Positions 1 through 4,905 of a stretch of 6,376 nucleotides of DNA are shown piece after piece. Source of the DNA: Candidatus Uhrbacteria bacterium (lineage in GTDB: Bacteria > Patescibacteriota > Patescibacteriia > UBA9934 > UBA9568); NCBI GenBank assembly GCA_003497135.1, contig DNKR01000006.1, forward strand, positions 1,298 through 7,673, given 5' to 3'. Made by a program: the position numbers and the translations under genes. The notes below the pieces were generated by a model. It was not told the DNA's origin, ran no database searches, and worked only from the letters and a program-made list of their open reading frames with translations. Position 1 is the first letter of the stretch; each line of letters starts with the position of its first letter.

Positions 1-53
1 AGGTGTACAAGTCATTTGGCGACCTGGTCCCATTTTTTCTTAATGCCAAAGCC

Positions 54-82
54 TTGACCTGATAAAATTACTATGTTAATCA
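54..82 (+). promoter_or_regulatory. Candidate promoter for the 137-aa gene
   Basis: A TTGACC -35-like hexamer (54-59) is followed after exactly 17 bases by TAATCA (77-82). A TG dinucleotide at 74-75 is placed as in an extended -10 (TGT-TAATCA). The -35 matches consensus at 5 of 6 positions, but the -10 is poor. Transcription would begin near 89, giving a leader of about 50 bases that contains the strong ribosome binding site at 128-134. The first 50 bases of the window hold a T run (33-38) and a 6-bp inverted repeat TTTGGC/GCCAAA (15-20/45-50), perhaps the tail of an upstream unit. Nothing firmer can be said. Confidence 0.35.
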
Positions 83-127
83 TTCATTAACCGCAACACA
101 CCATCTTTGAAAGTGAACAACACAAAG

Positions 128-134
128 AAAGGAG
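128..134 (+). promoter_or_regulatory. Strong Shine-Dalgarno (AAAGGAG)
   Basis: AAAGGAG lies 6 bases before the ATG at 141 and fixes that start. It is notable because none of the seven genes on the opposite strand has a comparable site. Confidence 0.8.
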
Positions 135-140
135 AACACC

Positions 141-554
141 ATGTGGTTTGCAGAAGGAGAGATCATTGAAACCTACTGCACAAACGATGAGTTTGACGGG
201 ATGATGGAAACTCTCAATCAAATCCGCGATCGCGCCCAGCCACACTTCGCGAACACGCTTGTGGTCAAGAGCTACGAACCATTTGATCCAGAAGTGTCAG
301 GACTTGAAAAATACTCCTACTACTTCATCTGTGAAGAGAGACGAACCAAACTTCTCGGCTTCATTCCGTGGAAGATTCGCAGAGAGCTCTTTGCTATCCG
401 TCGCGGATTTGTAAGGAATCTCTCTGGAGACAGAACATTCTTCTGCGCGATATACGACTCTTTGATTCATGGCATTGTGGACGAAGAGCTTGCAAAGTAC
501 GCAACAAGATTCAATGCCCCGGATATCCGTTTGGCCAACAGAATCAAGGCATAA
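141..554 (+). CDS. Hypothetical protein, 137 aa
   Basis: I do not recognise this protein. The reading frame is convincing: an ATG with a strong AAAGGAG at ideal spacing, an upstream promoter candidate, and a TAA stop. The product looks soluble, with mixed acidic N-terminal and basic central parts. There is no signal peptide or clear membrane segment. The middle (about residues 55-100) is rich in aromatic and basic residues, including KYSYYFICEERR, LLGFIPWKIRRE and FAIRRGFVR, which suggests beta strands in a small alpha+beta fold. The C-terminal part (DEELAKYATRFN) is probably helical. Cysteines are scattered (residues 13, 64 and 101), with no zinc-ribbon or catalytic pattern. It is the only rightward gene in the window, has no operon partner here, and converges on the seven-gene leftward operon. 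It could be a lineage-specific protein; no function is assigned. Confidence 0.75.
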   Translation: MWFAEGEIIETYCTNDEFDGMMETLNQIRDRAQPHFANTLVVKSYEPFDPEVSGLEKYSYYFICEERRTKLLGFIPWKIRRELFAIRRGFVRNLSGDRTFFCAIYDSLIHGIVDEELAKYATRFNAPDIRLANRIKA

Positions 555-689
555 CGCAAACCATGCAAACACCACGAGATCGGAACGCACAAAAAGCCTA
601 TCCGGCGCCGCCCCCTATCGTTTCCTACACGAGAAAACGCAAAGACGAGCTTAGCTTCACAGCGGCTCTCTTTTCATTTACAAACAATA

Positions 690-718
690 TTGACAAAAAA
701 ATTTATATTCTTTAAGGT
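690..718 (+). promoter_or_regulatory. Candidate promoter inside the intergenic region
   Basis: A perfect TTGACA (690-695) is followed by an A/T-rich 17-base spacer and TAAGGT (713-718), which keeps only the T1, A2 and T6 positions of the -10 consensus. The consensus -35, ideal spacing and A/T-rich spacer favour a promoter, while the weak -10 argues against a strong one. The start site would be near 725. No protein gene lies downstream on this strand, so if active it would drive a non-coding transcript or antisense RNA into pyrH. Confidence 0.4.
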
Positions 719-735
719 AGTACTGACACAAAATC

Positions 736-796
736 AAACGCGGTCCAATAGCGCCTGAAATGGGCCGGCTACCAAAGCCGACAAAACGCGGATCCA
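736..796 (+). repeat. Near-direct repeat AAACGCGG(A)TCCA
   Basis: AAACGCGGTCCA at 736-747 recurs as AAACGCGGATCCA at 784-796, differing by one inserted A. The copies are 48 bases apart and flank the CGGCT/AGCCG hairpin. This could be a protein-binding pair, part of an RNA fold, or chance. Confidence 0.4.
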
Positions 797-825
797 TACG
801 ATTCTTTGCTCAAGCAAAACAGGAC

Positions 826-850
826 TGGCGGTCAAAATTGCTGACCGCCA
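826..850. repeat. Perfect 9-bp hairpin (TGGCGGTCA / TGACCGCCA)
   Basis: The arms 826-834 and 842-850 are exact reverse complements around a 7-base loop (835-841). No T tract follows on either strand, so it is not a standard intrinsic terminator. It may be an operator-like inverted repeat or a stem of a structured RNA. Confidence 0.7.
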
Positions 851-882
851 TCCACAAAATTCTACAAACAGGAGAAAACACG

Positions 883-913
883 AAAAAGTGCCCAACACGA
901 ATCGGCTCTTTTT
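883..913 (-). terminator. Candidate terminator of the leftward operon (possibly bidirectional)
   Basis: AAAAAG (883-888) pairs with CTTTTT (908-913), and GCC (890-892) pairs with GGC (904-906), with one T/T mismatch between them. On the leftward transcript the loop can pair further through G-U pairs (CCGAU with GUUGG), and the stem ends in a run of five U, about 18 bases after the pyrH stop. On the rightward strand the same element ends in TTTTTTCTTTTT, so it could also stop a transcript from the 690 promoter. The GC part of the stem is short. Confidence 0.5.
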
Positions 914-930
914 TCTTTTTCAGACAAAAT

Positions 931-1740
931 TCATCTCATCAGAGTTCCCAAAAAATCCTCCCCTTTTATAAACTTGTCTATATTTTCTAAATTCTTCCCT
1001 CCGATTAGTGCGACTTGCAAACCGCTTCTTTGCGCCAAACGCGACGCAACAGGATCAAACGGCAAATTCAAACCCGGATCCCATTCATCGCCGACCATTT
1101 TGCGATAATCCTCCCAAGAAATTTCTTTAATCTTTTTTGCGTTTTTGTGCTTGTTTGGATCTTTATCATAAAGAAAATCAACATTGGACAGATTAACAAC
1201 AGCTTTTGCGCCAATGCCGCGCGCAATGCGAACCGCAACATAGTCGGTTGACCAGCCCGGCTTCCATCCGGCTGCGATTGTTACTTGATTTGGAAGCGGA
1301 TTTGGAATATGGTTTGGATTTCTAAAAACGCGCGGGTGCGCGATGTCGCGGAAAATAGTACGGAGCAGATGCGCGTTTAAGCGCGTGGCATGAATACCGA
1401 TCCAGTCCAAGTCATCGCGCGTTATGCCCTGAATCTTGCGCGCGGAATCAATGTAAAGGCGCGCTGTTTTACCGCCTCCTGAAACAATAACAAAACGATA
1501 CCCTGCCCTCACATGCGTGCGAACGCACTCTGAAAAGCGTTTTAAAAAAGCAGTGTCAGGACCGCTGTTAGCTGGAACAACTAATGATCCGCCAAGAGAA
1601 ACAACAATGGTTTTGTATCTGGCTGTTTTTGTTTGAACGCTAAACTTTTCGCCTTTGCGGAATATTCTTAATCTGGAAGGCGTCCTGTATCCAACCGCGC
1701 CGCTGGTTCTTCGCGCGTGTTTTACTGAATGGTTTTTCAT
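931..1740 (-). CDS. pyrH: UMP kinase, archaeal-type
   Basis: Amino-acid-kinase-family uridylate kinase: UMP + ATP to UDP + ADP in pyrimidine nucleotide synthesis, cytosolic. Motifs in order: phosphate-binding VSLGGSLVVP (47-56), VSGGGKTAR (86-94), UMP-site WIGIHATRLNAHLL (113-126), GWKPGWSTD (158-166), NVDFLYDKDPNK (186-197), FDPVASRLAQRSG (228-240) and C-terminal IKGEDFLGT (258-266). This order and wording resemble archaeal UMP kinases (IGIxxTRxNAxLL, PGxxTD, IDPLAAxxxARSG) more than the E. coli-type PyrH. At 269 aa it is longer than the usual archaeal form (about 225), because about 42 basic residues precede the first strand. I chose ATG 1740, which overlaps the upstream stop as ATGA and suggests translational coupling. 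An in-frame ATG at 1791 lies deep in the upstream gene. No Shine-Dalgarno. Last gene of the operon; stop TGA. Confidence 0.9.
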   Translation of the reverse strand: MKNHSVKHARRTSGAVGYRTPSRLRIFRKGEKFSVQTKTARYKTIVVSLGGSLVVPANSGPDTAFLKRFSECVRTHVRAGYRFVIVSGGGKTARLYIDSARKIQGITRDDLDWIGIHATRLNAHLLRTIFRDIAHPRVFRNPNHIPNPLPNQVTIAAGWKPGWSTDYVAVRIARGIGAKAVVNLSNVDFLYDKDPNKHKNAKKIKEISWEDYRKMVGDEWDPGLNLPFDPVASRLAQRSGLQVALIGGKNLENIDKFIKGEDFLGTLMR

Positions 1741-2087
1741 GATTGTTTTGCGGCTTTGATTAAATGATTCGTGAACATGGAAACGATCCACAAAACCAAC
1801 GCTCCCAAAAACGCTGGAACAATTCCGCTTATATCAAAACCTGCGACCATAGAACTTGCAAGCCAAAGCATTAGCGCGTTAATTACAAGCGTAAAAAATC
1901 CAAGAGTCAAAATATTCACCGGCAAAGTCAGCACTATCAAAAGCGGACGAATAATCGCGTTTATAAGGCCTAAAACAAGCGCGCCCAAAAGAGCGGAAAA
2001 AAAGCTTTGAACGCTTATACCGGGAACAAGATACGCAACAAGCAAAAGCGCAACAGCATTAATTACCCATCGCAATATTAATGTCAT
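1737..2087 (-). CDS. Holin-4_2 / YvlD-type membrane protein
   Basis: A 116-aa integral membrane protein with four hydrophobic segments (about 4-22, 29-50, 54-80 and 88-111) joined by short loops. The block NAIIRPLLIVLTLPVNILTL followed by GFFTLVINALMLW is the signature of the Phage_holin_4_2 (PF04020) / YvlD family. The family name is historical: these are widespread chromosomal membrane proteins of unknown function, and nothing here (no endolysin or phage gene) suggests lysis. The ATG follows the xseB stop by one base, and its TGA overlaps the pyrH ATG by four, so it is embedded in the operon. No Shine-Dalgarno is visible; the upstream bases are A/T-rich. Confidence 0.88.
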   Translation of the reverse strand: MTLILRWVINAVALLLVAYLVPGISVQSFFSALLGALVLGLINAIIRPLLIVLTLPVNILTLGFFTLVINALMLWLASSMVAGFDISGIVPAFLGALVLWIVSMFTNHLIKAAKQS

Positions 2088-2088
2088 A

Positions 2089-2307
2089 TTATTTATTTGA
2101 ATTTTTTAATTCTTCTATTCTATTTTGAACTTCTGCTAACTTTTTTTGGCACTGTTTTGAAAGCTCAATACCGCGTTCAAACTTTTTAAGCCCCTCATCA
2201 ACATCAATGCTTCCGCTTTCAAACCATTTTGTAATTTCTTCCAATTCAGAAAACGCTTTTGCAAAATCTACTGATTCGCTTTTTTTCTTTAATGCTTTTT
2301 TTGCCAT
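2089..2307 (-). CDS. xseB: Exodeoxyribonuclease VII small subunit
   Basis: XseB is the small, helical, non-catalytic subunit of exonuclease VII, which degrades single-stranded DNA from either end into oligonucleotides. Several copies bind the coiled-coil region of XseA. The 72-aa product has the usual length and the family pattern FSELEEITKWFESGSIDVDE, then GLKKFERGIELSKQCQKKL and a terminal EVQNRIEEL helix, forming the expected helical hairpin. A lysine-rich N-terminus (AKKALKKKSE) precedes it. It starts 8 bases after the xseA stop, the standard xseA-xseB order, and no Shine-Dalgarno is seen. Stop TAA, one base before the next ATG. Confidence 0.95.
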   Translation of the reverse strand: MAKKALKKKSESVDFAKAFSELEEITKWFESGSIDVDEGLKKFERGIELSKQCQKKLAEVQNRIEELKNSNK

Positions 2308-2314
2308 AATTCAA

Positions 2315-3520
2315 TTAAGATTTAACTGTTTTAACAGTGGAAATAAACGATCCTTTGTGCAATTGTACATCAACTTCATTGCCTTGCACAAGCTCGTGCG
2401 CGCTTATGAGCGCTCGGCCTTTTATTCTTGTTATTGAATACCCGCGCTCAAGAACTTTGCGCGGATTTACATTGTCTATCAAGCGCGCGCTTGAGATAAT
2501 TTTGCTTTTCATTGACTCTGCCCACATTCCGGCCGATGACAATAAATTTGACAATAGCGCGTCTGCGTCTTGTTTGCGAGCTTCAAAATCCCTGACAAAA
2601 ACATTTGCCGAATGAACCGCTTCGCTCATTTTTGAACTTAGCGAATCATTAAATATGGACGCCATTCGCTCTATCATCATGCTTATTTCATTTTCAACTT
2701 CCCTTCTGCTTGGCACAATAATTTCCGCTGCGTTTGACGGCGTTGACGCGCGCACATCCGCGGCAAAATCGCACAACGACTCGTCGCGCTCGTGCCCCAC
2801 TCCGCACACGACAGGGATTTTTGACGCGAACACTGCGCGTGCTGTTTGTTCATCATTAAACGCGTGCAGATCCTCAAGCCCGCCTCCGCCGCGCGTAAGC
2901 ACTATGACTTCCGGGCGATCTTCAGCTTGCATGCTGTTAAACATATCAAACGCGTTTACAATATCAGAGACAGCATTAGCGCCCTGCACATGCACATTTG
3001 CGTGCAAAATTGTTAATCCGCCCATGCGTCCTGAAAGTATGCGCAAAAAGTCGCCGTACGCTGCTGCGTCGCGCGATGTTATAAGGCCTATGCATAATGG
3101 AAAGCGCACAAGCGCACGCTTGCGCGACGCGTCAAACACGCCCTCTTGAGCTAAACGCTTTTTTAATGCTTCATACGCTTTTTTTAACTGACCCTCGCCG
3201 ACAAATTCCAATTTTTCAACATTCAGTTTTAACATTCCAAACCGTTCATACACTTTTGGATATCCATTAACGCGTACGCGCGCACCCTCTTCTATTTTTA
3301 CGCCTCCAAGCTTCCATGTTGTTGTAAAACATTTTAAAACCGCTTGCTCTTTTGGATCTTTTAAATCAAAGCTGACCCATTTATCTTGCGACACGCGCAC
3401 ATCAGACGCCTCGCCTTCAATTGGCGGGGTTATCGTGTCTGCAAAAACCCGCAAAGATTCGTTTATAAGCGCAAGATATTCATGCACTTCCAAAATTTGC
3501 GTTTGTTCTTCCATAATCAT
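2315..3520 (-). CDS. xseA: Exodeoxyribonuclease VII large subunit
   Basis: Catalytic subunit of exonuclease VII (single-strand-specific exonuclease acting in both directions; repair and removal of single-stranded DNA). Domains: N-terminal OB-fold for ssDNA binding (about 10-107); catalytic core from about 120, with GLITSRDAAAYGDFL (145-159), RGGGGLEDL (210-218), FND (221-223) and GVGHERDESLCDFAADVRASTPSNAAE within 240-266, matching the family's GHExD...DxxADxRAxTPSxAAE block; a helical coiled-coil stretch (about 270-348) for XseB binding; and the C-terminal NPRKVLERGYSI (352-363). At 401 aa it is shorter than E. coli XseA (456), mainly in the coiled coil. The start may be Met1 (3520) or Met3 (3514); neither has a Shine-Dalgarno. 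It sits 9 bases after the upstream stop and is followed directly by xseB. Confidence 0.96.
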   Translation of the reverse strand: MIMEEQTQILEVHEYLALINESLRVFADTITPPIEGEASDVRVSQDKWVSFDLKDPKEQAVLKCFTTTWKLGGVKIEEGARVRVNGYPKVYERFGMLKLNVEKLEFVGEGQLKKAYEALKKRLAQEGVFDASRKRALVRFPLCIGLITSRDAAAYGDFLRILSGRMGGLTILHANVHVQGANAVSDIVNAFDMFNSMQAEDRPEVIVLTRGGGGLEDLHAFNDEQTARAVFASKIPVVCGVGHERDESLCDFAADVRASTPSNAAEIIVPSRREVENEISMMIERMASIFNDSLSSKMSEAVHSANVFVRDFEARKQDADALLSNLLSSAGMWAESMKSKIISSARLIDNVNPRKVLERGYSITRIKGRALISAHELVQGNEVDVQLHKGSFISTVKTVKS

Positions 3521-3529
3521 GCGCGCCGA

Positions 3530-3997
3530 TTAAATTCCAGTAAAATAATACGGCTGATAATACTGAACAGCAAGCCAAAAAAGAAAAGCTAAAATCAGGG
3601 TTGAAATAATTGATTCCATCCACGCGTTTTTGTCTTCTTTTTTCCAAAACGCGCCAAGACCAACGACTTCTGTAACAATTCCTTCTGCAAAATAGAACGC
3701 TATGGCAAAAACGATTATTGACGCAATGCCGTAAACAGGCAAATATTGTTTAACAAAATCAATATCTGCAACAAAAGGATAAAGAGCGCCGAACAGCATG
3801 CAATGAAGCAAATGAACAAGAAGTCCGAAAGCGAATACTTCTTTATGCTTCAAATCTTTACCCCAGAACGCGCGAACCTCCAAAAGAACAGGCAGATTAT
3901 TGCGCTTTCTGCCGAACGCTTCCATTATAAGCGCAGGGACAGCAAGCAAAAATCCAACTAGAGTTGAAAGCGAAATGCTAAGCAAAATGTCTTGCAT
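3530..3997 (-). CDS. Four-helix integral membrane protein of unknown function
   Basis: I do not recognise the family. The 155-aa product has four predicted membrane segments (about 4-26, 53-77, 87-108 and 127-147). The second contains a spaced histidine pair, LLVHLLHCMLFG (H62, H65). Helix 3 carries FYFAEGIV, with a glutamate (E105) inside the membrane region, and is followed by the polar loop GLGAFWKKEDKNAWMES before helix 4. Intramembrane His and Glu could indicate ion, quinone or metal binding, but that is a guess. It lies 2 bases after the C39-like protease gene and 9 bases before xseA, so it is certainly part of the operon. No Shine-Dalgarno. A membrane partner or substrate of the protease is possible but not shown. 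Confidence 0.82.
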   Translation of the reverse strand: MQDILLSISLSTLVGFLLAVPALIMEAFGRKRNNLPVLLEVRAFWGKDLKHKEVFAFGLLVHLLHCMLFGALYPFVADIDFVKQYLPVYGIASIIVFAIAFYFAEGIVTEVVGLGAFWKKEDKNAWMESIISTLILAFLFWLAVQYYQPYYFTGI

Positions 3998-3999
3998 AT

Positions 4000-4905
4000 C
4001 TATTGCGCCGGACTAAGAATTAAAATTACTTTTTCGCCATTTGAAACATCTCCGCCGTTCCAGTCGTGCATTGCGTTCATTATAGCATTAAAAGTATAAA
4101 AATAATTTTCGCCTCTGCGCGTGCCGGGATCGTTTGTTATAAACCCGTCTTTTGTGTATCCCTTGATAACAAGCATGTGATAAAGCGGCCCTGGCGGAGT
4201 AAAAAACGGGTTGCCAAGATCGCGGCCTGACGCGGGAACGATAACAGGAGTTCCGCCAGCGACATATTGTTTTATAATTTCAACAGTCGGATTTTTTATA
4301 ACTTCGTATTGATAATTAAACGCAAAATTTGCGAATCTGCCTGTTTCTTCTGCTGTCGTGTCAAGATAATATCCTAAAAATTCTTTTTCAGCGTCTATAA
4401 TCTCTAGAAGATATTTATCAGCCTCATCAGCGTCAATTTTGCCTGATGGCTTGTCTTGATAAAAATAATCAACCATTAAAACAGACGCTTCCTCGCATGC
4501 TTCTTGATACGGCAGATCCCAATTGCCATGCGGGGCTTGTGAAGTAAACGGAACCGCTAAATTAAACTCTGCTGGAATTGACAGCGCGTAATTGATTGGC
4601 GCAACAACAGGCGCCTGCGGCTCGGATTCAGTCTGCGGCAGGGGTTCAATTCCTGGTTGGGGTTCAATATATTGAACCCCAACAGGAACCCCAACAGGAA
4701 CCCCAACAGGAACCACAACATCTTGAACCAACGCGTCAGGAACCACTGCGGGTTCTGCGGATGTTTCCCGCCATGTTTGCGCCGGCACATCCGGCTTTTT
4801 TTGTTCAACAAAAAAATCTGCAATAACAGAACGCCGGCTGTATATAGCAAGTCCGACAGCTGTTGCAAAAACGAACACTAAAATTATTTTTTTGATTCTA
4901 TCCAT
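4000..4905 (-). CDS. Membrane-anchored C39-like cysteine peptidase
   Basis: A 301-aa extracytoplasmic protein with three parts. A short basic N-terminus and hydrophobic helix (about 6-22) form an uncleaved anchor or signal sequence with no lipobox. A low-complexity Pro/Val/Glu/Gln linker (about 38-103) includes the repeat VPVG and IEPxPG. A papain-like domain of the Peptidase_C39_2 type (PF13529) starts near 115: VPFTSQAPHGNWDLPYQEAC, with oxyanion Gln123 and nucleophile Cys137, then His243 (LYHMLVIKGY) and Asn258-Asp259 (NDPG). All expected catalytic positions are present. The substrate is unknown; the role is inferred as envelope proteolysis or peptide processing, not bacteriocin export, because no ABC transporter is fused or adjacent. 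It overlaps the nuclease gene by 22 bases. ATG 4905 is the first in-frame Met, encodes the typical anchor, and has no Shine-Dalgarno. Confidence 0.88.
   Translation of the reverse strand: MDRIKKIILVFVFATAVGLAIYSRRSVIADFFVEQKKPDVPAQTWRETSAEPAVVPDALVQDVVVPVGVPVGVPVGVQYIEPQPGIEPLPQTESEPQAPVVAPINYALSIPAEFNLAVPFTSQAPHGNWDLPYQEACEEASVLMVDYFYQDKPSGKIDADEADKYLLEIIDAEKEFLGYYLDTTAEETGRFANFAFNYQYEVIKNPTVEIIKQYVAGGTPVIVPASGRDLGNPFFTPPGPLYHMLVIKGYTKDGFITNDPGTRRGENYFYTFNAIMNAMHDWNGGDVSNGEKVILILSPAQ
4656..4683. repeat. Perfect 28-base palindrome within the protease linker
   Basis: The half GTTGGGGTTCAATA (4656-4669) is exactly complemented by TATTGAACCCCAAC (4670-4683), with no loop. It lies inside coding sequence for the VGVQYIEPQP part of the linker. 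It arises where the GGGGTTCAAT unit (also at 4641-4650) meets the inverted AACCCC-containing tandem repeat. On RNA it could form a strong cruciform-like hairpin. Confidence 0.9.
4675..4714 (-). repeat. 12-base tandem repeat encoding VPVG units
   Basis: Three exact copies of AACCCCAACAGG (4675-4686, 4687-4698, 4699-4710) and a partial fourth (AACC, 4711-4714). The unit is in frame (four codons), giving the repeated Val-Pro-Val-Gly of the linker. On its right, GAACC recurs at 4725-4729 and 4740-4744, suggesting older, decayed copies. Copy number can change without shifting the frame, so linker length may vary between strains. Confidence 0.9.

Larger units (their letters stand above)
725..920 (+). 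ncRNA. Candidate small structured RNA (speculative)
   Basis: The stretch starts at the predicted start site of the 690-718 promoter and ends in a T-rich tract after a hairpin (883-913, then TTTTTTCTTTTT within 909-920). Between them are three local hairpins (766-780, 805-818 and a perfect 9-bp stem at 826-850) and a near-direct repeat flanking the first. The length, near 195 nt, suits a bacterial sRNA. It does not match what I know of 6S RNA (no long closing stem), SRP RNA, RNase P or tmRNA. An AGGAG (870-874) has no ATG soon after it. The hairpins could be chance, and the T tract may serve the opposite strand, so this is only a candidate. Confidence 0.25.
555..930. other. Intergenic region between convergent units, with several structured elements
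   Basis: About 376 bases hold no gene I would defend. In order: a GC-rich palindrome CGGCGCCG (603-610); a weak two-part hairpin (647-650 with 665-668, and 654-656 with 661-663) followed by TCTTTTCATTT, a possible weak terminator for the 137-aa gene; a TTGACA box (690-695); a hairpin CGGCT/AGCCG (766-780); a small hairpin TTTGC/GCAAA (805-818); a perfect 9-bp hairpin (826-850); and a T-rich terminator-like hairpin (883-920). Short open frames exist here (for example ATG 563 to 715 and ATG 762 to 990), but they lack ribosome binding sites and recognisable protein character. Confidence 0.6.

Noticed and set aside
563..715. 50-codon + strand frame after the 137-aa gene
   Set aside because: No ribosome binding site, and its end contains the TTGACA promoter-like box. 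The product has no recognisable character.
826..850. Intrinsic terminator at the 9-bp hairpin
   Set aside because: The stem is strong, but no T tract follows on either strand.
762..990. Small + strand frame starting at ATG 762 or nearby
   Set aside because: No Shine-Dalgarno; it runs through the terminator-like T tract (giving a Phe run) and into the end of pyrH in antisense.
1741..1791. Longer UMP kinase start at ATG 1791
   Set aside because: It would overlap the membrane protein gene by 55 bases. ATG 1740 forms the classic ATGA overlap with the upstream stop.
1737..2087. Holin, implying a prophage
   Set aside because: The Phage_holin_4_2 family name is misleading: it is common in chromosomes, and there is no lysin, integrase or phage structural gene in the window.
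2655..3149. Open frame of 164 codons on the + strand opposite xseA
   Set aside because: It lies entirely within the strongly supported xseA in antisense, has low-complexity Ser/Ala/Arg-rich sequence, and lacks a ribosome binding site.
4000..4905. Bacteriocin-processing C39 peptidase of an export system
   Set aside because: The domain is fused to a single membrane anchor and linker rather than to an ABC transporter, and no transporter or small double-glycine peptide gene is nearby.
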